A stretch of 64,000 nucleotides of DNA from Hymenopus coronatus (lineage: Eukaryota > Arthropoda > Insecta > Mantodea > Hymenopodidae): assembly GCA_030762935.1 (NCBI GenBank), contig CM060900.1:437589259-437653258 (forward strand), in the 5' to 3' direction. Positions 37,421 to 49,249 of the stretch are shown in pieces (the stretch's first letter is position 1; each line of letters opens with the position of its first letter). The position numbers were made by a program, and so were the translations under genes. A model generated the notes under the pieces. It worked only from the letters and a program-made list of their open reading frames with translations, searched no databases and was not told where the DNA came from.

Positions 37421-38400
37421 GGTTTGAGAGGGCGTTACAACTATACGAGTATAGCGAAATGGAGTTATGGTATGGTACTCAATTAGCTTGGCGTAACTAT
37501 ACAAACAAATAAATAACTATTAAGCGAATATAAAGTAAAGACCCAACGGTTTGCAAGAAGTTAGTACAACGATTATAACCTAAAGATGTCATTTATCATG
37601 AACAGCAACGTCCTGAGTTCGTTCCTATCGGCTTGGGAACCGGCAACGCCTTTGGCTTCACATATTATTACATACTTCTACTGTCTTAAGTTAGATGATT
37701 CTTATACAGTTAAATGGCAAACGCTTCTTCTCAGGAAATGACTAAATACGGTATGTTAGAATTTCTTCATGTTCAGCCTATGACATTTTGCACACTCCTG
37801 GGATTAGTTTACAGGAAGACGTTTGTTCTATTCTCTCATGTCTCAGTTGTATGTTGACTTCACTTACTGTACCATGTAGAGTAATAGTTGAAGTTTCTGA
37901 ATAAAGTTTTGGCTTATACGTTACAATGCGAAGTTAATTACATTTATTTCTTCAGTTTGCATGCAAAATACAGAAAGGATGATAAGCTTTATTATCAAAC
38001 GCCGATTTTTCATAGTCTTGAATCATGAGCTATGTGAAATATGAATATCCCTCAGATTCAAAAGTTTATAGATGTTAACTAATCTTGCTTTCATTCAGTG
38101 AAACCTTAAAAATAAAAAATAATACTTCGGAAACACCTAAAGATATAAAAACTGACACTTCAACAACCCTTAAATGTGCTTATGTATGTTTACTACTTTC
38201 TCATTGAAATAGCATAAATATACTTTACTGTATGCAAAAAAGCAGGGCATATACAGGCTTGCTACAAGTAATTCATTTGTTTTCAATTCCATTTTAAATT
38301 GCCTTCATTTCCAAAGTACTACAGCACAGCTATGATCGATACATAAAAACTCCATATCCACACCAGGTGTACCGTCACACTACAAATGCTCTGTGTGTGC
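37421..38400. other. Spacer, nothing recognised
   Basis: AT-rich, no recognised repeat or coding signal. Confidence 0.4.
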
Positions 38401-38419
38401 CACGACACACATCCATATG

Positions 38420-38461
<42 letters not shown>
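38420..38461. repeat. Compound (GT)n(GA)n microsatellite
   Basis: About ten GT units pass directly into about ten GA units. Confidence 0.9.
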
Positions 38462-38689
38462 TGCCGGAATTGATTCCAATCTACAGCCTTTGGTTTATTG
38501 TACGTCAGACCCCGGTAGCATATGATGAGAAGAATAACTGCTTCGGGCGGCCGAAACCGGACGGCGGGAGAAGAGAAAACGTGGAAGGTTCCTAACATAT
38601 TCCAAGCAGTTCTTCATATCGACGCGGGGAGCGCTAGGAGCCCGCGCCCCAGATCTTGCCGAACTGACTGGGTCTACAGACGACTTCCA

Positions 38690-38965
38690 ACGCCATCCCG
38701 CCGCCGAGAGCTGTATTTCCATAGCGCAGTCCCAACAACGGAAGGGCGCCGGTCTTCACCGACACTTGCATCTCTGAAAGAGACCGATTGGATGAAATGG
38801 AGATGAAATGAAGGGACAGGAAATTTGTCAGAGTGAAGAAACGTCCCCAAAATTTGCTTAGTGATCCGGGAAAATCACCAAAAACCCATTGGCCTAAGAG
38901 GTCGGCCCGAAAATCGATCCCAGGACGTCCAGAAGAACCACCTGGCAGTTGTCTAGTTCATTCCA
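38690..38965 (-). mobile_element. tRNA-derived SINE, family S5
   Basis: Shares with 33285-33632 the order GACACTT, CTGAAA, AGACCGA, GGGACAGGAAA, GGGAAAATCACCAAAAACCC and a reversed tRNA-like head with CGATCCCAGGACG. A GC-rich stretch back to about 38530 may also belong to it. Several overlapping frames of 70-94 codons here reflect high GC, not genes. Confidence 0.55.
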
Positions 38966-39084
38966 TGCATTCAGCAGCATCATATTGTCACTCTTTTTGC
39001 TTTTCCGCCATTTTGATAAGTAACAACACTCGCATTGCCAACTGGTGCACACAACGCAAACTTGGTGACTTACGACTACTTTAA

Positions 39085-40004
39085 TGTATCAATCATTGTA
39101 CGCGTAATACTTCGGAAAATATAGCGTTTTCAAACAAATGAATCGTTTGTATGAACCCTAATTTTATTTATAATCCATTATCTCCAAGTTATGAGGGATA
39201 CTTAAATAAAAAAAAAAAAGCAGTGAGGTTATAAGGAAGTACAAAATTCCCTACAGTTCACCCATATAGAGGTAGATTTATGGTATTCTTTTTGAAAATG
39301 TTTGCCTGATATCCTTAAATAAAGTAAATTGGATTGAGAACACCTTAAAACGTAAATTTTTGGATTAAACATAATTATTTTAGTGAGCTACAGGTAGCAC
39401 AAAACGGAGAATGTTGTACATAGAACGTCCAGTATTCAAAAACCTATATTTTATCCCGTGAAATTCCATCTCTGCTCTTTTCATAATAAAGAAGACTTAG
39501 CAAAACATAAGGAAATGTTACGTTACACATTGATCTAATAGCAGAGATGTGCCTCTAAGTAACTTTACTTCCATTACTCACGAATATTCCATTTCTGGAT
39601 AGCACAGAATGCTCAGTTTTCAAAATAATGGTTAGACTGTGTAGTTTTATCAGTTATTATACACAAAGTCAGTTTAACTGCACAAGTTGAAGCGAAGTTA
39701 ACAAGTTTCACTTTATTAATGGTAGAAGTTATGAGGATGCAAATGTTATCTTTGCATGCGTTTGAAATGCCATTCGGGACTGGAACCGTCTAACTCTGTC
39801 TGCTCTCTGACGATCAATATAAATCACGAAAGGTAAGTAATTTCCACGTATCTCCTAAATAATTGAAAATGACGCTTTTGTAGCCTCCACTGCAGTAGCG
39901 CGATTGAATTCAACTCTGTTCAGCACACAACTCAAAGAGCACCTCTTTTACCTAACGTTTTATGTTGTGCAAAACGTGAACTGAAATATACTAACTTGTG
40001 GAGT
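39085..40004. other. Spacer, nothing recognised
   Basis: AT-rich DNA with no recognised feature. Confidence 0.4.
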
Positions 40005-40075
40005 AGGATAGTTGGAAGGAAGTGTGAGACTTGAATTCAGAAGGTTGCGGGTTCAATTCCTCGGCCACCATCTCT
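40005..40075 (+). repeat. Possible tRNA-like SINE head
   Basis: GGATAGTTGGAAGGAAGTG is a weak A-box region, and TTGCGGGTTCAATTCCTCGG is a strong B box. The GC-richer DNA downstream to about 40450 may be its body. Confidence 0.45.
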
Positions 40076-40454
40076 GATCTTGTGTTTTTTGTGGCTTACT
40101 CTGGTAGGTAGGCGAATGCTGGAGTAGTATCTCGTCTATCATGATTTTATTTCTCAAATTACACTTCCATCCTGTTTCCTTCTCAAGTTTGAGTGTGCTT
40201 ATAGGTCTCCTGCAGTGAGGCAATGCCGAACAGATGGCGCCGACTCTTGCTCTAAGAAAACAGTGTTCCCCTGGGCACTAGAGAGTCGCTGGTTTGATCG
40301 GCTTTTTCACGCCTTCTCTGGGCAGCGGTAAAGCTCTTCTAGCCTAAGGATTTCGGCACATATGTCTGATCTCTCTGCGGTCTAGCTTCCTGGGTTCATC
40401 ACTTTATTCCTTCCTCCTAGGTGATGGTATCCACAATAGACCTATGCTAGTTGC

Positions 40455-42186
40455 AGTACCCGAAATGTTCCAATCTATTGTCTATTCTATACCCCTATAC
40501 TTCAGGTTATTCATGAAATACAAAATGGCAGAAATACAGCTTTTGGAGCGTTTATAATAGATAAGCTGCTACGTAAATATGACTTATTTAAAAATGAGCG
40601 AAAAACGCAAATTGTAGAAAAGCTACTTTATCATAATTTAAAAAGAAAAAAACTTTAGAGCTTTCCATACTTTTATAACATGTGCAAAATCTGTACAATG
40701 CTTGCACTTTTTACTGAAATACATATTATGGAATTTTAACTAGTATATTGCTTTTTAATTTGTATCTGTTCATACAATTTCTTGTTAATATTGTATCCAT
40801 ATACGTTCTATGTGGTAAATTAGAAATACGAAACGAGGAATAAAATTAGATTAATAGAGAACATGCGTGACTGAAGCACTAGCATTGTTTAAATTTGTGA
40901 ACGAGCATGTTAGAATTGCTGAATGTTCAAGTAGTTTCTATTTCCATGAGGTGAATGCAGTACGGGACAAACAAACCCTACGTGGTAAAAATGCAAACAG
41001 CATAGATCATAAATATACCGTTTTAAACGATGCAATACTATCAGTTGTATAATTTAGCTGCCCTTGAAATTATTGATGCAGTAAAGGCTGAGAAAGCTTT
41101 AAACATCTGGTGTAATTCCAGTAACGCTTAATCTCCTTAAGAGGTGTATGTATAGTTTTCACTCTACTCCTGGGAACGCCTGTTTGCTTAGGCGACACGC
41201 ACGATATTCATCCAGGCGTAACATCCCTGCAGGACCTGAAACCTTAGTAGACGTATGTAGAGGCCGAGGTTTTTCACCCAACCTACACCGGTGAAAATGA
41301 TGTGAAAATATTATGGCATACCAGCACATGTTATATGCCATACAGCTGTTTATGTTGGTACTGACAACTCCAAACCAACTTCTGCCAGCATGGTCTCCTC
41401 TCTGTCTTGAGTATATTTGCAGAGTACTTTACCTCACCCAAAATATTTCTGAACTTAAGTGTGTAACACTACAAGGTAATTGTCCATATTCTGAAAGTAA
41501 TTTTGGTGTAAAAAGTATAATAATAAACGGAGAAATTAAAACCAAAATACATAACCATTTCCTCTTCTTTAAACTACTATTTTAATTAAAATTGTATTTC
41601 ATGCTACACTGTCCTTTTTAATCTTGATCTTTTATTGCCATTCGGCGGAGCTTTTAACCTTTATCTCCAAGACTCTGATGAAAACTTTCGTAAGTTGATC
41701 AGTTTAACGACAGACTCAAATAGTTCTTCTTCCCTTCTTCTAGAAGACGGTGTTATGCTAAAATCCTTTAGTCATTCCTTGAGTACCAGTCGTAGCAAAT
41801 GGCTTTCATAGAGGAGGTATTCAAATCGCCGCTTTAGTTTACATTGATTACAACATCGTTCATCAGTTCTTTTTTCTAACACTGAAAGTAATATGCCTGT
41901 CAGTTGGTGTTGCCTTGGTTAAAGTTTCCGAAATTGTATGCTTCATCAGGTACTTAGAAGAGATAGAAATCTTCGTGTAGATAACGATCTTAAATGACAT
42001 AGGCACTGAGTTTAGGTGAAAACTACAAAATGTTAGATCTCTTAATTATAACATGTATATATTCTATAGACACCTGTGAATTATTTTTCCCGAAAATCAG
42101 TCATTTTTTAAAAACCCAGAACATGTTTGAATCGCCCCACATAATGTATTTTAAACCTGTTCCTCCTTTCTGTATGAGTGTGCGCT
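40455..42186. other. Spacer, nothing recognised
   Basis: About 1.7 kb with short frames only (for example 41313-41585, 90 codons), none with recognised homology. Confidence 0.4.
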
Positions 42187-42865
42187 TTTTACCTTCTCTA
42201 GCGCCTTTGAACAACGTGTACAACAGATAGAGAGCGTATTGTATTCCACTGAAGAATTCAATACCGATATTTTGCTGGATGTGTTTTGAGAACCCCGCAT
42301 AAAAAGCATATTTAGAAAAAGGCCGATGTGTGTCTGTGAACAGCATAACTCTAAAACGAAAAGTCCGCTAAATACCAAACTTGGTATTTAAGTGTCTCCC
42401 AATAATGCGACACGAATATTTTCAAGAAACTCCCTCGCTCCAAACTACCCTTTATATGGAACATTTTTCAAAATGTTTGATTTTCTCAAAAATTGCAGTA
42501 ACGATTTTGATTAAAATACCGTATACTAAATATACTTACATTAAAAATAAAATATATATCTTGAATTTGCTGAGAATAGCTTCTGAAGTCCTCTTCAATG
42601 TGAGTTAGTTTTGCACAACCAGTGAATCGTAAGATAAAAGCCAAAACGTTGTATACAAAAATGTATCTCATCAAAACACACAATATATATCCTTTACATT
42701 TTTGTTTTGAAGATAACCGTTTTCGAATATTCTTTGTTAATGGTTTCAGTTTTTATAATACTTATACTTTTCTTCGACAAAAGGTCGCTCGTGTTCTTTT
42801 AAAGCATTTCGCTTTCACTTTAGTACACAAGACTCTTTCTCAGAAACGAAAGATAAAAGGATATG
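42187..42865 (+). repeat. R1 repeat copy
   Basis: Opens ACCTTCTCTAGCGCC and has GTGTGTCTGTGAACAGCAT, then the perfect palindrome at 42370-42389. It continues through GATTTTGATTAAAATACCG and TTTGCACAACCAGTGAATCG into a decayed tail. Confidence 0.75.
42370..42389. repeat. R1 conserved palindrome
   Basis: AAATACCAAACTTGGTATTT: two 9-base arms with a 2-base centre. Near-perfect versions are at the same place in other R1 copies, for example 31592, 49060 and 53577. Confidence 0.8.
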
Positions 42866-42875
42866 TTGTAAAACA

Positions 42876-43440
42876 TTCACATGATCTCCTCGTAGCAATA
42901 ACAACTCTCCCATATGGGTTATAACTATAGTGTGCATATAAAATGTGATTCTTCTAACCACATTAGGGCATTCAAGATATAAATTTGCTTAGACTTGATT
43001 TCAAATTAAGCAAGATATGCTTATTTAAAACTTGCCAACAGTTTATTCATAGCAATAAGCTCTTGTCATGTAAACAAAAGAAATAAAAGTGGTGTTCTAT
43101 ATTCGGCTTTGAAATTCCATTATCTTTCCATGTCATCACGAGAAACAACGAAATTGAAAAATCCTAAAAAATAATAACGGATATCTAGAGAATGTCTGAA
43201 GTCACAAAGAGATTTAATAGAAATAAATTGTTCTTTTTAAAGAGATCTAAGTTTTTGCATTTTGTTTTGTTTTTATCTGTTATCGTATACCCGTTATATA
43301 AAACTAAGTAAAAGTCCTTCCATATAACAGGATTTCAGATATTATTCCAAGCAAATTCAAAAAGACATTTTGTCATCTAAAAATGTTTCAATTGTCTATT
43401 TTAATCCATTTTGTTATAGTCATTTTAAAGTAAATACAAA
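42876..43440 (-). repeat. Degenerate R1 copy
   Basis: Starts ATTCACATGATCTCCTC. Later GGATATCTAGAGAATG, AATAAATTGTTCTTTTTAAA and AGATCTAAGTTTTTGCAT follow R1 order. Many indels. Confidence 0.5.
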
Positions 43441-43483
43441 ACGTGGTTTCAGAAGTTTATTAATATAAGGCCATACCACAATA

Positions 43484-44152
43484 CGGCGTATCCGGAAAGC
43501 CAGTAACGGTTTAGGAAGATAGGCATAAAATGTTTGTTTGCACAAATGAGCATTACTTAACCTATTTTTCGACATAGTTTGCACCATTGTTCAGGCATTT
43601 GTCATAGTACGGAATCAGCTTTTGTATGCCCTCTTCAAAGAAAGCCTATGCCAGTGAAGACAGCCACTGCTGAACATGTATTTCGTGGAAACACATCACA
43701 AAGTATACTTATTGTGAACCGTATGTTTTCACGAATTGCCTCATTTACTTGTTCAACCAAACCATTGCTGATAACAGAAGGCCACTCACACCACGTTTCG
43801 TGGTGAACAGTGCATGGTCCATCATATAATCAACTAGCCTTCTTTCTCACCATTCTATCCGTCATTATATATTCACCGCAAATCTTTACAAGCTGACGAT
43901 AAATTTCAGCTGGTTTAAAATTCCTTGCGTTGAAAACCACATTATGGAACGCACTTCACAGTCGGCGGGATCAGAAATTATCTTAAGCATTTTAAACGAC
44001 TACTAACAGCTATAAACCAAGCACGACGCGGCTGTAATGGTGTCAATGGACAGACAATGAACCAGAGTGACGAGTGCGCAAGCGTGGAACTGCAACATTG
44101 GCGTTGCGGTGGCGGTAGAAAGAAATAGTACTTACTTTCCGGACACACCTCG
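43484..44152 (-). mobile_element. Mariner element, internally deleted
   Basis: Inverted ends: CGGCGTATCCGGAAAGCCAG at the left, and CGAGGTGTGTCCGGAAAGTA read from the right. TA precedes the left end; the right flank is TG. The length of 669 bp compares with about 1.3 kb for intact mariners. It encodes the two ends of a mariner transposase on the minus strand. Confidence 0.85.
43562..43990 (-). pseudogene. Mariner transposase, core deleted
   Basis: From ATG at 43988-43990 it reads ISDPADCEVRSIMWF, then after a frameshift KPAEIYRQLVKICGEY and DRMVRKKAS. The second helix-turn-helix region follows with PSVISNGLVEQVNEAIRENI and RFTIS. It then jumps to FFEEGIQKLIPYYDKC and ANYVEK, the exact mariner C-terminus, with the stop at 43562-43564. 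The middle, about 200 residues including the catalytic D,D34D triad, is gone. Intact relatives are about 345 residues. The piece retains DNA-binding sequence only, and frameshifts disable even that. Confidence 0.85.
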
Positions 44153-44388
44153 TGCTTTCGTCATGCCCTTATTTTACAACACTTGATTCAGCCGTGACAA
44201 TAACTTGCCCCTGCTGCGCAGGTAGTCCCCTATGAGTCGCGAGTCACTCGCTGCATTTTGACGTGCATGCAAGCTGGAACAGCCTGTACTAAAGAGTAGT
44301 ATTACAACTAATTCTCTATTTTCTCAAAAACGGAGTATCATTAAAGCAATGTTTTGTTGAATTTCAGCGCAAAAATGATATAGTATAA

Positions 44389-44404
44389 TGTATTATATAA
44401 TACA
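44389..44404. repeat. 16-bp perfect palindrome in TA-rich DNA
   Basis: TGTATTATATAATACA is its own reverse complement. It lies at the start of about 100 bases of imperfect TATA-type repetition. Confidence 0.7.
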
Positions 44405-44469
44405 CTATGATAGAATGTAATACAGTATATTTTAATATAACATAGTGGCATTTAATATTTTATAATATA

Positions 44470-45086
44470 GCATAAGCGAATATAGCACAATAAGTAGCAG
44501 ATAATAAAAACGCAGAAATAGTATCAAAGGTTAAAAATCACTTGCTTTTTGTTTTTTAATACGTTTAAATCTCGTATTTGAATACAATGTTGTCGTTTTT
44601 TCATTGTCTGTTTTCTTTGTTATCGATGGCTGTATTCGCTTTAATCTTCTTTCCCATGTGGTGATGGAAAGATTTCATAAAAATGTTCAGCTTAGGGTGA
44701 TGCACCTTTGAAATTTGACCAAAAATTGTGGAAAATCAAAGAATTTTGTTTCATAGTAAAATTGTATGAACTCTAAAATTTAAGAAAACATATCGTTTCT
44801 CGGACTTGAGGCACTTTTACAGAGCTTAACTGAAGCTATAAATGGGCATGTTAGTTAATAGGTAATCCCAATTTTTAAGTTTATTTTCTCGCAAACATTT
44901 TCGTACTCATTGTTTCACACGATGACATGTTTTGCTAGAAAGAAAGAGTGGTCTAGTTTGTAGAGGGTAGGGTGAGATTTGGTTCCTACAAACATAAATC
45001 CATATATTATGCACGCTAGTGGACCTTTATTTTACGGTGTATAGAACAATGCATATTAAGTAGTACAAATAATAAATACTAGAAAG
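44470..45086. other. Spacer, nothing recognised
   Basis: No recognised repeat or coding signal. Confidence 0.4.
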
Positions 45087-45245
45087 TGAGTTTGGATATG
45101 TAACGCTCTCATGAATGGAAGATCTGCGGTTCAAATTCCGTCAGAGCCATCCTCACAGACTGAGATATTTTACAAATTTTCCTGAAGCCTCATAACTGGA
45201 AAGTATAGGGCAGGTACTATAAACTTTGCCCAAGAAGCTTTTTTC
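45087..45245 (+). mobile_element. SINE family S6, decayed copy
   Basis: GCGGTTCAAATTCCG is a clear B box. Downstream CCTCATAACTGGAAAG and GGTACTATAAACTTTGCCC align with the S6 body at 19840-19890. Confidence 0.55.
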
Positions 45246-45768
45246 CAAAATTTCTTTTCGAAATTATCATTGCATTTTATGTATCGCTAGTGTCAGCGCC
45301 GGAATGGTGTATGAACTAGGAGTGGATGTTATATACTATTAAAATGGATTAAGAATAGATTTTTTCAATTACATTGAAATAATTTTGGAGTAAATATTAA
45401 ATTTGTACTTTTTAGACAAACTTTACGTTTATTTATCTCAGTGTAAGGTTTGTTTTGAAGGTAATAAACGAAATAATATTGATATCACGCCGTCAGTACA
45501 GAATGTAGAAAAGCTGGGCACTGCGACAAGTATGTATACATGTAAGGATGTCGATATGAAGCCCTCTGTATTATATTCCAGACAACATGGGAGTTTTAAG
45601 GCCCCCTGCTGTTTACTGCGGCTTCCTTTATACCATTAATATTTCCTGCCATGTATGCTCTTGCTTATCAATATTTGACGACACGGGTCGATGAGCGAGC
45701 TCTATGTCGCTCTTGTTCGCAGCTGCTTCAGATGGAATAATTTTTCTCCTCCGTGTTCTATATTTGGA

Positions 45769-45782
45769 GTTGCTATGGCAAC
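45769..45782. promoter_or_regulatory. RFX X-box-like palindrome 1
   Basis: GTTGCTATGGCAAC matches the ideal RFX X-box GTTGCCATGGCAAC at 13 of 14 positions. RFX sites of this kind control ciliary genes in animals. Function here is inference, since no gene was found beside it. Confidence 0.45.
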
Positions 45783-45832
45783 GCACGGGCTGAGGGCGGA
45801 ACCATCAAGGTGATGGAAAAGGAAATCATCTC

Positions 45833-45846
45833 GTTGTCATAGTAAC
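45833..45846. promoter_or_regulatory. RFX X-box-like palindrome 2
   Basis: GTTGTCATAGTAAC matches the ideal X-box at 11 of 14 positions and lies 64 bp from the first site. Confidence 0.35.
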
Positions 45847-46372
45847 AGGGCAAAGACAGTGCTGACTGCCATACAAATTGACACCCGTCAAACGTCTTGA
45901 CCTCTGAGTGCTACTGTTTGCTGCTGCGCCACTTCTGGCATGCACTGCGTCTTCTTTTGTTTCGTCAAACAAAGGGTCGGACAAGCTTGCAAATCGTAAC
46001 GTTTTTTGCTTTCATTTTTAATTCGCACATGTTGACAGCTTCTCTACCTCTCTCCTTCTAAGCTACTTTTCCCCTTCAGTTTAAATTTTCTAACTCCACA
46101 CGTAATCTGTCTTCATGTATCCTTCTGAAGTGCTGGTCTTTTACAAGGAGGGAGAAAAAATGGAGGCTTTTGTCAGCTTCCAACATTTGTAAGTCCTGTC
46201 AGCAGCTTTACATCCACATGTTGATTCCCATACATCACACTTAATAAGGCAATCCATCTATGAACAACAAAAATCCACAATTTTGATTGGCTTCACAATT
46301 TAACCGCACATGTAAAACTTAAACTAACGCATGATTTACTTAATGAGTTTTAATCATTACTTCTTTAGTTTT

Positions 46373-47168
46373 ACTTTCTCTAGAACCTATGTGCATTGTA
46401 CACAGTAGATAGAGAAAATATCGATTCTACCCAAAAAGTCAGTATCGATATTTCACCGGTAATAAATGTTTTGAGACCCCACAGATTCAAAAAATCATTT
46501 TTAGAAACCTGTCCATGTGTATGTGTCTGGGCAGCTAAGCTAAAAAGAAGCCCGTCAAATACCAAACTTATTACTTAAGTTCAGTATCCCCCACACACAA
46601 CTACACCTAACGTGGAACATTTTAAGAACATTTTGATTTCCCCAAAAATGGCTCCAACGATTTTGTTTAAAACACTATATGCTTAAGATATCTTAATGAC
46701 AAACGAAATGTAAGTCCTGAAATTTCTGGAAATAGCCTCTAAAGGCCTCTTCATTCTATAAGACTTTTGTATAACGTTAAACCGTAAGAGAAAGACAAAA
46801 ACTTGCTGCACAAAAAATTGAGATATGTTAAAACACACACTTTATGTCATATACATTTTTGTAGAGTTAACCGTTTTCGATTTATTCATTTTTATTGGTT
46901 TCAATTTTAATCGACTTAAACTTGGCCATGCAACGAGAAGTGAACTTCAATTCTTCACAAAGCGACCACCTTTTAAAAGATTAGCCAACCGCTTCATCCT
47001 AGTCTATTCCCTTATTTTCCTTCTGCTTAGAAGGAACCAAATACAACAAATATTGTTATTGTGTGTCTCGAATAATGTGATGTAGATAAAAGAATAATCT
47101 TTTGTAACAATAGTTTGTTTGCAGAACAGGTAGAGAAAGTGATGCGAATGGAACATACCAGATCTTTT
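46373..47168 (+). repeat. R1 repeat copy, full length with both ends
   Basis: Begins ACTTTCTCTAGAAC and ends GCAGAACAGGTAGAGAAAGT plus GATGCGAATGGAAC. All R1 blocks are present in order over about 790 bp, so it is a good reference copy. Frames of 60-86 codons inside it are chance. Confidence 0.85.
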
Positions 47169-47765
47169 CAAGCATGTTCTAGCCTTAGATTGGCAGGGTT
47201 ACTTTATATTTCCCAAATGGCCAAACTGTTGAAAGATAACATTACAATTTAAACGTTGTATTTTCATTCTACACTACCATTTTCTTAACATTGTTTGATT
47301 ATTCCGGTTTGATCAATACACTTATCTTCATCTAGATATCCTGATGGAAGCTCTCATGGTGTAGATACACTCGGAAAAAAGGAGAAAATAATACACAAAT
47401 AAATAAATTAATAAATGTAAGAAAGAGAGACAGAGAGAGAGAGAGCGAAAGAAAGAAATATGAGCCGGGTGTTAAGTGGGTAAGGCTTGGTAAAGCAGCC
47501 CCTCCTACATTAATGGCTCAACCCGGCTGTAACCAGGAAGTTGATAGTCGTATTGTTTTATTCGTGACGGCGGATGTGCATCAGAGGTTAGAGTTCAAGC
47601 TAGTTTTAAATTCGTTGAGAAAAGAAAATCAATTCAGTTTTATTGATTATTCTACCCAGAGCTAATAAGGACTATAAAGAAGGTTGCCATCCGTTTTCGA
47701 GTAATGCGAATTGCGACAATGTCTTACGTGGTTCTTTTTTGTAGAGCTTAAATATTTGCTATATT
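47169..47765. other. Spacer, nothing recognised
   Basis: Includes a GA-rich stretch at about 47423-47460. No gene. Confidence 0.4.
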
Positions 47766-48560
47766 TTACCTCCTCTAGCTTGTGTATATACAGAAGTTAT
47801 TGTATTCCCCCAAAAATTCGGTACCAAAATTTATGCGGCAATACATGTTTTAAGGACCCCAATTAAAAAAAACAGAAAAGTCCAGCGTGTGTATATGTTT
47901 GTGGACAGCATAACCCCAAAACGAAAAGTTGCTTAAATACCATACGAAGGATGTGACAGAAAAATTCAGGAAAATTCCTGCTACCTTTTAAATGTAGCAC
48001 TTTTCGATATTTTCGACGTTCTAGTAAACCACTGTAACAATTTTGATTAAAACATTGTATATTAAAGGTATTTACATGGTAAATAAATGTATATCCCAAA
48101 TATCTTGGGAATAACCTCTGATGTTTTCTGCATTCTGAATGAATTTTACGTAACTGGTAAACCGTAAGAGATGGACCAGAATTTACGAATCAAAAGTGTA
48201 GATCATGTTAGAACACATATTTTAGGTCCTATGTGTTTTTGTTGTGATGCTGACCGTATCCGAGATACTCCTGGTTATTGATTTCAATTTAAAATACCTA
48301 TATCTTTCTCAAACAGAAATCGTCCGTGTTTCTTATGTTTTACACCTGGGAGCCGAATTTCAATGACAATCGCATACCGACAGGTTTTAAAACATTTAGC
48401 TGTAGCTGTAGCCTAGTGTTTTCGTAGTTCCCTTCAACTTATAAGGAGCTACATAAAAAGTCCAGTATGCCAATGTTTATCTCTGTTAGCATGAAGTGAA
48501 TGGAAGGATAATATGTTGTAAGAAGTTTGCTTGCAGAATAGGTAGCGAAAGCCAAGTCAG
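47766..48560 (+). repeat. R1 repeat copy, near full length
   Basis: From TACCTCCTCTAGCTTGTG to GCAGAATAGGTAGCGAAAG, with most blocks conserved. Confidence 0.8.
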
Positions 48561-48754
48561 TTTTTTTTTTTTTTAAATACCAAACATGTCCAGTATCCTA
48601 TTCGTGGTATTTTTTCTACCAGTTTGACATTGTTCTTGAAGATTCCCTCATTATAATAATGCTCAATAAAGCAATGATTCTCGGTTTGTTGTCCAATAAA
48701 TACCTTTGTTACTGTCAGCTTTCATAACATAAAAGCCCCACAGCTAAAACGTAA

Positions 48755-49235
48755 AAGGCATAACAAAAATATAATAAAGACATAAGTTGTGGGAATTGAT
48801 GAGTTTTTGTCTATCTCTTTAGGTTTACCACTTATGCAAAAGTCATTCAGATGCTAATTCCAGTAAATTCAAGATATGGTACTGTATTTGTCATGTAAAT
48901 ATCTTTAATATATGTAAATTTTAATCAAAATCGCTAGGCCCATTTTTGAGAACCTAAAGTTATTCGTAATATTTTACTATGTAAAGGGTAGTTGGTGGTG
49001 GTTTTTTTTTTTTCTGTAAAAATCTTCGTGTCTCATCCTTGGATGACACTGAATTGAAATACCAAGATTGGTATTTAACAGTTTCTTCTTTTACACGCAC
49101 AGGCCTTTTCTAAAAAACTTTTTCTGGATTTATGGGTCCTCTAAACATGTATTTCCGGTGACATATTGAGTTTTTAGACGCAACACCTTTTCTACTATTT
49201 TGTACATCATACATAAGTACTGGCGAAAGTCATAC
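48755..49235 (-). repeat. R1 repeat copy, 5' half
   Basis: TTACCACTTATGCAAAAGTC, AATCAAAATCGCTAGGCCC, AAATACCAAGATTGGTATTT and CTATTTTGTACATCATAC in reverse R1 order. Its 5' end faces the 5' end of the next copy 15 bp away. Confidence 0.75.
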
Positions 49236-49249
49236 TTTTTTGTGTGAAC

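Larger units (their letters stand above)
45250..46372. other. Spacer with GC-richer island
   Basis: AT-rich to about 45650, then GC-richer to about 45990. No exon was recognised. Two X-box-like sites lie within it. Confidence 0.45.

Noticed and set aside
38380..39084. Cluster of overlapping frames on both strands in GC-rich DNA
   Set aside because: The region is an S5 SINE and adjacent GC-rich sequence. High GC lengthens chance frames, and no frame is preferred.
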